Counted from the stretch's first letter, positions 17,588-26,268 are shown. The stretch is 35,458 bases of DNA from Actinomadura fibrosa (GCF_900659615.1 NZ_CAACUY010000080.1:1-35458); one strand, 5' to 3'. The notes: a model not told the origin generated them from the letters alone. Numbers and translations are program-made.

Positions 17588-17624
17588 GTGTGGGTGGCCC
17601 GGTGGCTGGCCGGGCCACCCACAC
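17588..17624. terminator. Strong hairpin inside IS1182-like left end
   Basis: A perfect 15-bp stem, GTGTGGGTGGCCCGG pairing with CCGGGCCACCCACAC, with a 7-base loop. It sits just beyond the 3' end of the transposase and just inside the inverted repeat. It could terminate transposase transcription and block read-through into or out of the element. No clear T run follows. Confidence 0.6.
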
Positions 17625-17627
17625 TGC

Positions 17628-19161
17628 TCAGTGGCTGGTGGGGTTGAGTGTCCAGGTGCTGTTTGTGTAGGTGAGCCCGAGGTTGATCAGTCGGCGGAGG
17701 CTGAGGGCGGCGGCGCGGGTGTGCAGCCAGGCGTTGCCGGCGATGGTTCCCCGGTGGCGCAGCCGGCGGTTGCCTCGGGCGACGATCCAGGCGACGGCGC
17801 GTTCGACGGTGGCCGCCACCGCCGGTAGGTGTCCTGCCAGGTGGTGTCGGTGGCGGCCTGACGGCGAGCGGCGGCCTGCAGATCGTGGTGGGGGCGGATC
17901 GTCACGATGCGGCCTGTCTTGGCCTTGGTGCATTGTTGGCGCAGTGGGCAGCCGGTGCACAGGTCGGCGAAGCTGGCTTTGCGCTGGTGGTGCCGTCCGT
18001 CGGAGGCCGACAGTGCGACGGTGTGCCCGGCGGGACAGGTCACCGTGGTGGTGGTGGTGTCGATGGCGAAGTCGTCCAGGGTGAAACCGCCGAGGACCGC
18101 GGGACGCAGCGGGGCGGGTGTCGCCGGCCGAGTAGGCGGTGTCGGCCAGTACCTGGACCGGGGTGTCCTCGGTGTCCAGCAGTTCCAGGGCGACGGTGGC
18201 CTCGTGGTGGGCGGCCCCGGTCCCGGGACGCAGGGATACCGCGGTGAACAGGCCGGTTTCGGGTTCGATGGCCAGGTGGGCTTTGTAGCCGTCCTGGCGG
18301 TGGCTGCGGGTCTTGTGCACGTGCCGTGACTGCGGATCGACGACCGAGATCATCCGGTCGGGTGCGGTTCCCTCGGTGATGCGCCAGCGTCCGTCGCGGC
18401 CGTCGGAGTCCTCGGCCGGTTCGACATCCTGCCCGGCGCCAGAGCCAGCAGGCCGACCGCGTTCGCGGCCCGCTCGCCCAGTTGCTGCTCGGGCAGGTGC
18501 CCCAGCAACCGCAGCGCATCACCGACCAGCGCGTCCACCAGATCGGCGCGGGCCTGCTCATCGTTCCAGGCGATGCGGGGCTTGCCCGGATCGGTGTAGT
18601 CGTGCGCGGTGCACCGGGCGGCGGCCACCCCGGCCGCCCGGGGACGTGGCGGATCACTGCCCGGATGGCAGCGATGAGCTGGGTGACGGTGTCCTGGGTG
18701 GCGACCGCGTCGTCCAGCACGGCCGAATCCAGCGCCCGCCGCTGCCGGCCCTGCAGCACCCCGGTCGCAGCGACGACCTGCCGGACCGCCTCAAAGATCC
18801 GATCCGGGCGAGTCGACCGCGCTAGCCGGCGACGGAAGTAGGCCAGCAGCGACGCATCGAAGGCGGTGTCGTGCAGGCCCAGCCCGCAGGCGGCCTTCCA
18901 CCGCAGGTCACACCGCAACTCCTGCACCGAGTCAAAGTCCGACAACCCATGCAGGGCCTGCAAGGTGATCGCCGCGGCCAGGATCTGCGGCGGCATCGAC
19001 GGGCGCCCGTTGGCCGAGGGATACATGTCGGCGAACATCCCCGCCGGAAACAGCGCGCCACGGTGCTCGGCCAGGAACGCAAACACACTCCCGGCCGGAA
19101 CCAGATCCCGGCACGTCTCCCACACATCCGGCCCGACCGTCTCCCCAACCCACTCACCCAT
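17628..19161 (-). pseudogene. IS1182-like transposase, multiple frameshifts
   Basis: N-terminal part from ATG 19161 is MGEWVGETVGPDVWETCRDL followed by MYPSANGRPSMPPQILAAAI and YFRRRLARSTRPDRIFEAVR, the classic IS1182/IS5-group N-terminus. After IRHVPG the coding sense moves to a second frame (ARCTAHDYTDPGKPRIAWND), then a third (MISVVDPQSRHVHKTRSHRQ DGYKAH), then a fourth with the zinc-like CTGCPLRQQC segment. It finally moves to another frame with NRRLRHRGTIAGNAWLHTRA and the C-terminus NSTWTLNPTSH. At least four frame changes are needed, so this is a dead transposase. All parts are still recognisable, which suggests recent decay or local sequence errors. Confidence 0.85.
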
Positions 19162-19416
19162 CACCACACCACAACACACTGACCCCACCGCATTCGCGGC
19201 GAGGCCAGCACCCCAAGATCTTCAGCAGTCTTCTAGCCGAGGTCGCCGACGACCGCGACCACCAACGCAACTGGTCGACGACCTGAGGGGTTGCCGGACG
19301 GCATGGCTGATCATTTGTCGTGAAACGATGAGATCTATACTGCGAGCCACGCCGCAAGTTCTTGAAGTCGTCTCCTGTGCACGCATCTCACTTCTACGTG
19401 ACCGGGAGCCCGGTGG

Positions 19417-19569
19417 TTAATGATGCTGAGCCACCAGGTAGAGCAGCCAGGCACAGACGGTGCCGCCGAGAACAGACGCGGCCCCGCGTACAGCGGCAAA
19501 TACTGCAGCTTGGACCAGGCGGCGGAACTTGCGCTCGTAACGGCGTCGACGGCAGGGGCTGGAGATCAT
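19417..19569 (-). CDS. 50-residue small membrane protein
   Basis: ATG 19569 is preceded by a near-perfect Shine-Dalgarno AAGGAGG (19573-19579), 3 bases away. The product begins MISSPCRRRRYERKFRRLVQ, then has a hydrophobic helix AAVFAAVRGAASVLGGTVCA continuing WLLYLVA, and ends QHH at TAA 19417-19419. The layout, a basic cytoplasmic N-terminus followed by one membrane helix, resembles short hypothetical proteins in streptomycetes with an ERKLRRLVQAAV-like start. It could be a toxin-like or regulatory membrane peptide, but nothing demonstrates this. It lies divergent from the HTH-repeat gene, and its existence shows that the latter's longer upstream frame is not coding. Confidence 0.55.
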   Translation of the reverse strand: MISSPCRRRRYERKFRRLVQAAVFAAVRGAASVLGGTVCAWLLYLVAQHH

Positions 19570-19748
19570 GTCCCTCCTTCATGATTCTCAGCGCCTCGGG
19601 TGGCGCTGATGTGGAATTCCAGCAAGTCAGCTTCGGTGGGCGTTGCACCACCCCGCATCGGTCATCGGCATGGTGTTGCAGGAGGTGGCAACGCTTCGAT
19701 CTGGCTGAACGTGCTGCGTGCCGGGAGCTTCGCACTCATGATGGGCAC

Positions 19749-21959
19749 ATGACCGAGCTCGAGTCGTACCTTTCAGCAGCCCCGGAGACCTCGGCCGCCT
19801 TCAAGCCTCTGGACTCTACGCTGAGCCCCCAAGTGCGAGCCTGGACGGCGGAGATACGCAGGATCTGGCTGGCTACGGGCCTGTCACAAAACCGTTTCGC
19901 CAGCCGATATCCGGTCGACAAGGGTACTGTATCGCGCTACCTCAATGGTAAGCGTGTTCCTCGTGATCAATGGTTCCTTAACACCCTCTTGGCCGTTTTG
20001 GCCGAAAAGGGAAGAGAGGTTTCCCAAGAGGTCCGCGAACATCTGACGCAGCTGCAGTTGACGGCATTAGAAGCAGCTCATCCGGGTGAGTATCGCGTGC
20101 GCTGTGTAAGCGATGAGCTTGAAATCGCCACCATCCGTCTGGATGAGGCCAACCGCTACGCCCGCAACCTTGAGGAACAGCTCGCTGACCGGATAAGGCA
20201 AATCAACGAGCTTACTGATCAGTGCGGTCGACTGCGAGCCGCTTGGGACGCGGACCGCGCCGCGATGCAAGGCGAGCGGGATCGTCTGGAAGATGAGATC
20301 GTCGAACTTACTCGTCATCTGGAGCGGGCACGCGAGCGAGCTGTCGAGGCCGAGCGCCGCTGTCAGTCTCTGGAACAGATGCTCGACGAATTGGAAGAGC
20401 CAGCGCTGTCGGCCCCGGACGAGCTCCTCAAGGGAATCGATCTGATTGATCCTTTCGCGGTGACAGGCCTGCTGGAGGCGATGGTGAAGGCGGCCCTGCG
20501 TGAGCAGGCGGCAGCGCTCGCCGAACATGTGGCGACCAATGCTTTTGTTCGCGATACCGCTGATGTGGTGTGCTTGCTGGAGGCGATGCTGAAGGCCGGA
20601 ACGCGGAAGCAGGCAGTGATACTCGCTGGCCGAGCAGCCGTAGAGACTCCTGTGTTTTACACCGACGACGTACTGCGGCTACTGGAGGCGATGTTGAACG
20701 CAGGGGCGAGGCAGCAAGCGATGGCGTTCGCCAGCCGAATCGCCGCTCACACGCCGATCGCCAATATCCCGAACGTGCTGCGGCTGCTGGAGGCAATGCT
20801 CAACGCTCAGGCCGAACAGCAGGTGCTGGCATTCACTCAGCGTGTCGCCTCTGAAACTCCTGTTCACGGCGCGCAAGAGTGCCGCGCTTTCGGCCGCTCC
20901 AGTGGCACCGTGGTCCGGCTCTTGGAAGCGGTTAGGAAGGTGGGGGCGGGGGAGCAGGTGGTCGTCCTTGCTGGCCGCATTGCCACTGATACTCCGGTGG
21001 ATGAGGCAACGGGAGCGACCCGGCTCCTGGAAGCGGTTAGGAAGGTGGGGGCGGGGGAGCAGGTGGTCGTCCTTGCTGGCCGCATTGCCACTGATACTCC
21101 GGTGGATGAGGCAACGAGAGCGACCCGGCTCCTGGAGGCAATGCTGAGCGTCGACGTTAGACAGCAGGCGGTCACGCTCGCCGACCGCATTGCCACCGAC
21201 ACCTCCGTGCGCGCACGCGCGATCTCCGACGTGGTGCACCTGCTAGAGGCGATGCTGAGCGTCGGCGTTCGACAGCAGGCGGTCACGCTTGCCGACCGCA
21301 TTGCCACTGATACTCCGGTGGATGAAGCAACGGGAGCGACCCGGCTCTTGGAGGTAATGCTGAGCGCCGGGATGACCCGGCAGGCGGTTACCCTCGCTGG
21401 CCGCGTGGCCACCGATAGCCGTTTCCAGGACGCGACAACGATGGCCCGCTTGTTGAAGGTAACGCTGGACGCGGGCATGACTCAACAGGCAGGTGCGTTG
21501 GCTGCGCACATCGCCGCCAACGTCTCCGTCCGCGATGTCACCGATGTGATCCGTCTGTTGGACGTGATGTTGAGCGCGGGCATAACACAGCAGGTGGGTG
21601 CGTTGGCCGCACGCATCGCCGCCGACGTCTCTGTGGCTACTCCGACCAGCATGACGCGTCTGATGAAGGCGATGCGAGGCGTGGAGGTAGCAGAACACGC
21701 GGTCGCGCTCGCCGACCGCATCGTCACTGGCACTCCGGTCACTGACGCGATCAGCACGGCTCGGCTCTTGGACACGATGCGGCAATTGGGGGCGGACGAG
21801 CAGGCGGAAGCACTTGCCAAGCGCGCGGCCGAAGAGATCCCCTCCTACGATCGCAGCGCGCTGGTCATCCTAATGGACGCGTTGGTCAGCGCTGGGATGC
21901 GGCGGCCTGCAGAGACGCTTATCAAGCGCGCCCCCGAGCTATCTGACCGTCTGCGCTGA
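19749..21959 (+). CDS. HTH, coiled-coil and helical-repeat protein
   Basis: 736 residues. Residues 30-75 form a helix-turn-helix of XRE type (IRRIWLATGLSQNRFASRYP then KGTVSRYLNGKRVP), suited to DNA binding. Residues 120-215 are a heptad-rich coiled coil (LEEQLADRIRQINELTDQCG onward). From about 225 to the end there are about 14 units of about 35 residues with the core LLEAMLSxGxRQQAVTLADRIATDTPV, an alpha-helical solenoid of TPR/PPR type common in actinobacterial HTH proteins. The repeats probably bind a partner or ligand. ATG 19749 is chosen because upstream codons overlap the 50-residue gene; its Shine-Dalgarno is weak. There is no enzyme domain. It may be a regulator of nearby accessory genes, which is an inference. 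Confidence 0.82.
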   Translation: MTELESYLSAAPETSAAFKPLDSTLSPQVRAWTAEIRRIWLATGLSQNRFASRYPVDKGTVSRYLNGKRVPRDQWFLNTLLAVLAEKGREVSQEVREHLTQLQLTALEAAHPGEYRVRCVSDELEIATIRLDEANRYARNLEEQLADRIRQINELTDQCGRLRAAWDADRAAMQGERDRLEDEIVELTRHLERARERAVEAERRCQSLEQMLDELEEPALSAPDELLKGIDLIDPFAVTGLLEAMVKAALREQAAALAEHVATNAFVRDTADVVCLLEAMLKAGTRKQAVILAGRAAVETPVFYTDDVLRLLEAMLNAGARQQAMAFASRIAAHTPIANIPNVLRLLEAMLNAQAEQQVLAFTQRVASETPVHGAQECRAFGRSSGTVVRLLEAVRKVGAGEQVVVLAGRIATDTPVDEATGATRLLEAVRKVGAGEQVVVLAGRIATDTPVDEATRATRLLEAMLSVDVRQQAVTLADRIATDTSVRARAISDVVHLLEAMLSVGVRQQAVTLADRIATDTPVDEATGATRLLEVMLSAGMTRQAVTLAGRVATDSRFQDATTMARLLKVTLDAGMTQQAGALAAHIAANVSVRDVTDVIRLLDVMLSAGITQQVGALAARIAADVSVATPTSMTRLMKAMRGVEVAEHAVALADRIVTGTPVTDAISTARLLDTMRQLGADEQAEALAKRAAEEIPSYDRSALVILMDALVSAGMRRPAETLIKRAPELSDRLR
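20916..21125 (+). repeat. 105-bp tandem duplication in the repeat protein
   Basis: Bases 20916-21020 and 21021-21125 are near-identical tandem copies of one 35-codon unit (few substitutions), whereas neighbouring units differ widely. This shows the solenoid is still growing by unequal recombination or replication slippage. Confidence 0.88.
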
Positions 21960-22394
21960 GCGTGGCCGGTGCCCCGCAATTCACGTCGTCAAGGCCGGGT
22001 CTCGCTCCTGTCCCGGCTCTGGAGACCTGGAAGCCGTCCAACGAACTGGAGTTCGTCGAGAGGTCGGCGACGCGGCCAGCCTGCACTTGAACCCGCTTGG
22101 CAACGCCCTGTTGCGATTTGTTGGTGAGGAGAGTCGGGTCCAGGCGATCCTCGTGCGGTTGAAGTCCGCGCTGGTCACGTGGCGGACTGGACGGCCCAGA
22201 TGCCGCCGATCAACCCCGCCACCCCAGCGCAATGACTCCTCGCTGTGCATGTCGGCCATCTTGAACCCGAGCCCGCCGCCGCGCTAAGGTTACAAGTAGA
22301 CCGCCTCGTCTGCCGCTACTGACCAGGCGGAACGTGCGACCTGTCCGGCCGGACCACTCATCTGGACGGCCGGAGTTCACCGACCACAGGCTAA
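21960..22394. other. Convergent intergenic region with dyads
   Basis: No supported gene. It holds a 7-bp dyad ACGAACTGGAGTTCGT at 22041-22056 and a larger hairpin at 22344-22374 (separate entry). Frames such as the one reading LHLNPLGNALLRFVGEESRV around 22083-22200 have mild coding character but lack a start with ribosome binding site and have no recognised similarity; this may be a gene remnant. Confidence 0.4.
22344..22374. terminator. Candidate bidirectional terminator hairpin
   Basis: TCCGGCCG (22344-22351) pairs with CGGCCGGA (22367-22374), with three further pairs (CCA/TGG) inside the loop. It lies between two convergent genes, the place expected for a shared terminator. There is no T run. 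Confidence 0.35.
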
Positions 22395-23509
22395 CTACAC
22401 TTTGTCTTCGAGTCGGAGCTCGTTGATCTTTGGTGTGGGTCCGCTACGCGTGACAGAGGCCGACAGTGCCTGGTCTAGCGCTTCGAAGCTGCCGCCGCAC
22501 CCACGCAGGAACGCGCAGATGAGGCCGATGAGACGAGCGGAGTTGGTGTTGGCCAGCAAGAGCCGGGTGACGGCGGTTGGGTGGGGTTCTCTTCTGCGCA
22601 CCAGGCGTTCGAAGGCGAGAAAGTCGACCTGCCTGGGCAGTGCCCGGGCATAGGTCGCCTCGGTTTTCAGTCGCCAGCACAGTTCGGCGAATTGCTCGGT
22701 GTAAAGGGGCGGCTGGGGAAGGAACGCGCCGATGGTCTGGGTTCGTAATTCCGCTGGAACCTGGGCGGTGGTCAGGACGCCTGCCAGGTACTTGTCGACG
22801 GCGTCTGACAGCTTGCGCATCTGGTGGGCCGGGACGGCGCCTTGGGCGAGTTGTTCGGCAACGAGCAAGTCCCAAGCTTGGCGACTGATGGTGGTGGCTT
22901 GGCCGGCGATGGTGACGAGGTTGAGGGTCAGAATGCTGACGGCCTCGGCGGCGAGCCAGCGGATAGCCTCGGTGTGGTCGTCGTCCACTTGAGGTGTCCA
23001 GTGGCTAGCCAGGAGCCGTAGCACTTCCAACAACTGTTTGGCGGCCATGAACGGTGACAGGAGCAGGACCTCGCCGCGCAGGTAGTTGAAGGCCCGCTCC
23101 AGGTCGGTGTCCTTTTTGCAGATTGCCCGGATGGCGGACTCCCTGGCGAAAGTGTCGAGGCTGTGGGCGCCGGTGTCGGCCAGGCCCTGCACGGCGTCGG
23201 CTTCGCGGCGGTCCAGGTCGCTCACGTGCTGAGCTGTCACGCCGAGAGTGCGACCCAGGGCTCGCGCCTTGTCGGACACGGGCAAGGCGACGGTGAGTTC
23301 TGCGGCGTCGGCGTTGACCAGGCCGCGTAGGCCGGCCAGCCAGAGAATCCGGTCCAGGGGCTTATCGGCGCGCTTCTGCCTTTGCCGGACTCGACCTCGC
23401 CGATGGTGCGGCGGCTGGCAAGGTGCGGGTCGAAGTCGATGGCGAACAGGTCCAGGTCGGTGACTTGGAGTGGCTCGCCGACGTTGCACTTGCCGAAAAT
23501 CACGTCCAC
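22395..23509 (-). pseudogene. PD-(D/E)xK-like nuclease remnant, frameshifted
   Basis: From GTG 23509 the protein reads VDVIFGKCNVGEPLQVTDLD then LFAIDFDPHL and RTIGEVESGKG. This fits the strand-turn-strand core of restriction-endonuclease-like (PD-(D/E)xK) folds, with Asp in DLDLFA and the E-x-K strand; here it is EVE, so the catalytic Lys appears changed to Glu (AAG to GAG). Just after, near 23370-23378, the frame must shift: removing two bases from GCGCGC gives GKGRSADKPLDRILWLAGLR, and the rest continues uninterrupted for about 310 residues to LRLEDKV. The C-terminal helical region is unrecognised. Upstream, only about 44 bases separate the start from the insertion sequence at 23.55 kb, so the true N-terminus may be lost. 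It is most likely a dead defence-type nuclease. Confidence 0.6.
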
Positions 23510-23553
23510 GCAGGTGGAAGGCGTAGAGGGGTGCTCGGGCGCCGTGCTTGGTG

Positions 23554-24731
23554 ACCTGCGAAACAGACGGCGGCAGGGCGGTTGCCGCGGGATGATGGGC
23601 GGCTGTGTTCTTGCGACTGGCCTACTTGACCGCGGCGAACGCGTTCGCGGTGCTGCGTCTCCTGCCGATGACCGATCGGGAGAAGGACGCCGAGATCTTG
23701 GTGCTGCGGCACCAGATCACCGTGCTGGAGCGCCAGCTCAACGGTGAACGGGTACGGTTCACAGTCCACGACCGAGCACTGCTTGCGGCGTTGCTGAACC
23801 GACTCCGTCCCAGCGTGTTACGGCGGATGCGGTTACTCGTGCGGCCGGACACGGTGCTGCGCTGGCACCGCGGCCTGATCGCGGGCCGGCACGCCGCCCG
23901 ATCCCAACTTAAACGGCCGGGTCGCCCACCGACCGTCCGTTCCATCCGCAGGCTGATACTTCGCCTGGTGCGGGAGAACCCAGGCTGGGGTTACCGGCGG
24001 GTGCACGGCGAGTTGCTGGTGCTCGGCGTCAAGGTGGCTGCCTCTACCGTCTGGGAGATCCTCAAGGACGCTGGCGTCGATCCGGCACCTGAGCGTTCCG
24101 CCACCACCTGGGCCGGTTTCCTGCGCTCCCAGGCCGAGGCGCTGCTGGCGTGTGACTTCTTGGAGACCGTGACCCTCGCCGGCGCCCGCATGTACGTGCT
24201 GGCGGTCATCGAACATCACACTCGCCGTGTCCGGGTTCTGGGCGCCACCGCTCACCCGACCGCTGCGTGGGTGACCCAGGCGGCGCGGAACCTGGTCATG
24301 GACTTGGAGGACGCGGGTTGCCGGGCACGGTTCCTGATCCGTGACCGGGACGGCAAGTTCCCCGATCTGTTCGACACCGTTCTGACCGATGCCGGCATCC
24401 AGACGGTGCTGACCGGGGTGCGGATGCCGAGGATGAACGCGGTGATGGAGCGATGGGTGCAGATCTGCCGCCGTGAACTGCTCGACCGCACGTTGATCTG
24501 GAACCAGCGGCATCTGCTCCACGCCCTCCGCGAGTTCGAGACCTTCTACAACGAGCATCGGCCCCATCAGGGCATCTCCAACGCCCGCCCGTTGAGGCCG
24601 TTGCCTCCACCGATCACCGAAACAGACCAGATCGCCCACCTGAACATCCGAAGAAAACAAAGGCTGGGCGGAATTCTCAACGAGTACGAACATGCCGCTT
24701 GACCTGCACGGACGAGGTTTTCGGCAGGGAC
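23554..24731 (+). mobile_element. Integrase-core insertion sequence
   Basis: The element is defined by the intact transposase and by end sequences that resemble each other in inverted orientation: CCTGCGAAAC from 23555 and CCTGCCGAAAAC reading in from about 24728. The boundaries are approximate to several bases, and no clear target duplication was found. The right end interrupts a minus-strand gene (24732-25377). Confidence 0.65.
23605..24702 (+). CDS. Intact integrase-core DDE transposase
   Basis: 365 residues from GTG 23605. The N-terminal part (ILVLRHQITVLERQLNGERV) and the helix-turn-helix-like region up to about 150 bind the element's ends. The rve integrase core spans about 180-320. 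The catalytic triad is visible: Asp in ACDFLE, Asp in IRDRDGKF, and Glu in MNAVMERWVQICRRELLDR. The tail RKQRLGGILNEYEHAA is typical. No stop or frameshift is present, unlike the other transposases in the window, so this is the only one that looks active. The family is that of Streptomyces integrase-core transposases near IS3/IS481; I cannot assign a named element. Confidence 0.88.
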   Translation: MFLRLAYLTAANAFAVLRLLPMTDREKDAEILVLRHQITVLERQLNGERVRFTVHDRALLAALLNRLRPSVLRRMRLLVRPDTVLRWHRGLIAGRHAARSQLKRPGRPPTVRSIRRLILRLVRENPGWGYRRVHGELLVLGVKVAASTVWEILKDAGVDPAPERSATTWAGFLRSQAEALLACDFLETVTLAGARMYVLAVIEHHTRRVRVLGATAHPTAAWVTQAARNLVMDLEDAGCRARFLIRDRDGKFPDLFDTVLTDAGIQTVLTGVRMPRMNAVMERWVQICRRELLDRTLIWNQRHLLHALREFETFYNEHRPHQGISNARPLRPLPPPITETDQIAHLNIRRKQRLGGILNEYEHAA

Positions 24732-25377
24732 ATGCCGCCGACGTGATGATCTGCAGGCGGGCAGCGGCCGAGAGGAGTTCGGCCGGATCGGTGACAGCAC
24801 TTTCCGGACTCTCGGGGAAGCGCTGTGGCGTGCAGAGGGTTTCGCAGGGGATATGGCGCATCCCATGCCCGCGAGCGCGCAGTGCGCCCTTACGCGCCCA
24901 AGCCAGCAGGCGCGCAGCGATGCGCTGGAGGTCGGTGTCGATACGAGCAAGTTGCGCGATGAACTCCGCGAGCAGCTCGGAGACGACATCGTTTGCGTGA
25001 CGGCTGGGGGTGGTGTTGACGACCCGGGCGGCGATATTCCGCAGCCCTGGCATGGCCACACCGATGCAACCCACCGTCCACTCGGGGCCGCTCGTGCGCG
25101 CCCGCTGCACCAACTCCCTCCAGACGGCGTCCTTGACGATGCTGGGACCAACCCGATCGAGGAGCAGATCCCGGAGCTCCCTGAGGTTGATCGCGCGGGC
25201 TGGCAGCCCCAGACCGATGGCCCGCCCGTCGATCGCCAGAGGAGATGGCCCTGAGGTCAGTTGCCGAAAGGAGTGCTCGGCCACGTCCAGCGCATTGGTC
25301 GCGCCGAAGAAGGTGATGTCGGGGACGACGGTCTCGAAGCCGGTGGTGTCCCGGTCGGTGATCGGCTGGCTGGTCAT
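24732..25377 (-). pseudogene. Sigma-like/hypothetical protein, 3' end lost to IS
   Basis: ATG 25377 has an ideal Shine-Dalgarno AGGAGG (25383-25388) 5 bases away. The protein reads MTSQPITDRDTTGFETVVPD, then FGATNALDVAEHSFRQL, GRAIGLGLPARAINLRELRD and KDAVWRELVQRARTSGPEWT. This is a conserved actinobacterial family often found near integrated elements; complete members, as I recall, end in a sigma-70 region-4-like helix-turn-helix. Here the frame enters the insertion sequence after LLSAAARLQIITSAA, so the expected DNA-binding end is missing. Residual codons beyond 24732 belong to the element. A nested dyad lies 52 bases upstream of the ATG and probably controlled it. Confidence 0.68.
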
Positions 25378-25428
25378 GACGGCCTCCTGCGGTCGCTGCG
25401 GACTGTGCCAGCAGGTATCGACCACGGC

Positions 25429-25482
25429 GGGAACACGTCTGGGACACATCGGGGACGGCGACGGTGTCCCCACGGTGTTCCC
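25429..25482. promoter_or_regulatory. Nested 54-bp dyad, candidate operator
   Basis: Four boxes are arranged symmetrically: GGGAACAC (25429-25436), GGGACAC (25441-25447), GTGTCCC (25464-25470) and GTGTTCCC (25475-25482). The outer and inner pairs share the same centre at 25455.5. A fifth half-site, GGGGACAC, follows at 25511-25518. The consensus half-site is about GGGRACAC. The position, 52 to 105 bases upstream of the ATG at 25377, suggests a cooperative repressor or activator site. The binding protein is unknown. Confidence 0.55.
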
Positions 25483-25935
25483 GGTGCCACCCGGAAGCCC
25501 GCTGACCTGCGGGGACACGCTCGAAGTCGCGATGTGAGGGTGGAAGGTAAAGCCGGGGTTCACGCGCAGAAGGCGCGTGACCAGGCTGTTCACGCGCCCG
25601 AAGATTGCTGGGTATAGCTTTGGTGGGCGGGTGTTATGTCGCCAATGCCGTGCAGCGCTGAGGTTGTGTCGCCAGGCCGTCAGTCCGGCTCCGGGACGTG
25701 TCTATGCTCAATGTCTCCGGTGGCGCCTTCGCCGCCAAGCTTGTTCGCCCTGCGTCTCAACGTGGCCGCGTGCCCTGAGGGCATGCCAAGGCGGTAACCC
25801 GATAGTCTGGTAGCCGCCGAATGTGATAGTCGAACTCGGCTGTCGAAGCTCTCGGTCTAGGTTCGATGAGTATCTCTGTGTGGCTTCGCGCCGTACCGCC
25901 TAAGTGCGGTCACAGAGACCCTGAAGTAGTCCCAC
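25483..25935. other. Intergenic region upstream of truncated gene
   Basis: No supported coding sequence. It includes the extra GGGGACAC half-site (25511-25518). A weak hairpin (ACCGC/GCGGT) just past the lsr2 stop is too short to call a terminator. Confidence 0.45.
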
Positions 25936-26268
25936 TCAGTGAGCGGCCTGGTACTGCTCGACCACACTGGCTGGGATACGGCCACGGTCGTTGACCGCGA
26001 TGCCGTGCTCCTTCGCCCAAGCGCGTATCTCGCCTGAGCGCCCGCCCTCCATGTTGGTGCCATTGCTTCCCGGCCTCTTGCCGCCCCTGACCGCCTTGAT
26101 GCGACGGCCGCCACCCATGAACGGATGCAGCGCAGCGCGAAACTTGGCAGCGTTCGCCTCGCTGAGATCGATCTCATAAGCCACACCGTCGATGGCGAAC
26201 GCCACTGTCTCGGCGGCTTCGCCTCCATCAACGTCATCGGTCAAGGTGATTCGTACCTGCTGTGCCAT
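25936..26268 (-). CDS. lsr2: Lsr2-family nucleoid-associated protein
   Basis: 110 residues, the normal length. The N-terminal dimerisation and bridging domain reads MAQQVRITLTDDVDGGEAAE then AFAIDGVAYEIDLSEANAAKF. The C-terminal DNA-binding domain has the AT-hook-like RGRIPA in VNDRGRIPASVVEQYQ, after a basic linker. Lsr2 is the actinobacterial H-NS analogue: it coats AT-rich, often foreign DNA and silences it. ATG 26268 is chosen because AAAGGAG (26274-26280) lies 5 bases before it; an upstream GTG at 26274 overlaps that site. The region upstream is unusually AT-rich, with a possible -10 TATTAT (26306-26311) but no clear -35. Located among mobile elements, this is probably an accessory paralogue rather than the core copy. 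Confidence 0.93.
   Translation of the reverse strand: MAQQVRITLTDDVDGGEAAETVAFAIDGVAYEIDLSEANAAKFRAALHPFMGGGRRIKAVRGGKRPGSNGTNMEGGRSGEIRAWAKEHGIAVNDRGRIPASVVEQYQAAH

Larger units (their letters stand above)
17569..19232 (-). mobile_element. IS1182-like insertion sequence
   Basis: 1664 bp bounded by a perfect 20-bp inverted repeat, AAGACTGCTGAAGATCTTGG at 17569 and its complement ending at 19232, continuing as GTG after one mismatch. It is flanked by CTAG on both sides. The internal transposase is multiply frameshifted, so the element is immobile on its own. Confidence 0.88.

Noticed and set aside
19362..19748. N-terminal extension of the HTH-repeat protein
   Set aside because: No protein-like sequence or ribosome site, and it runs antisense over the 50-residue gene.
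23378..24731. Long minus-strand frame through the integrase-core element (part of a 586-codon frame)
   Set aside because: Only the part from 25377 to 24732 is protein-like; the rest is the antisense of the transposase.
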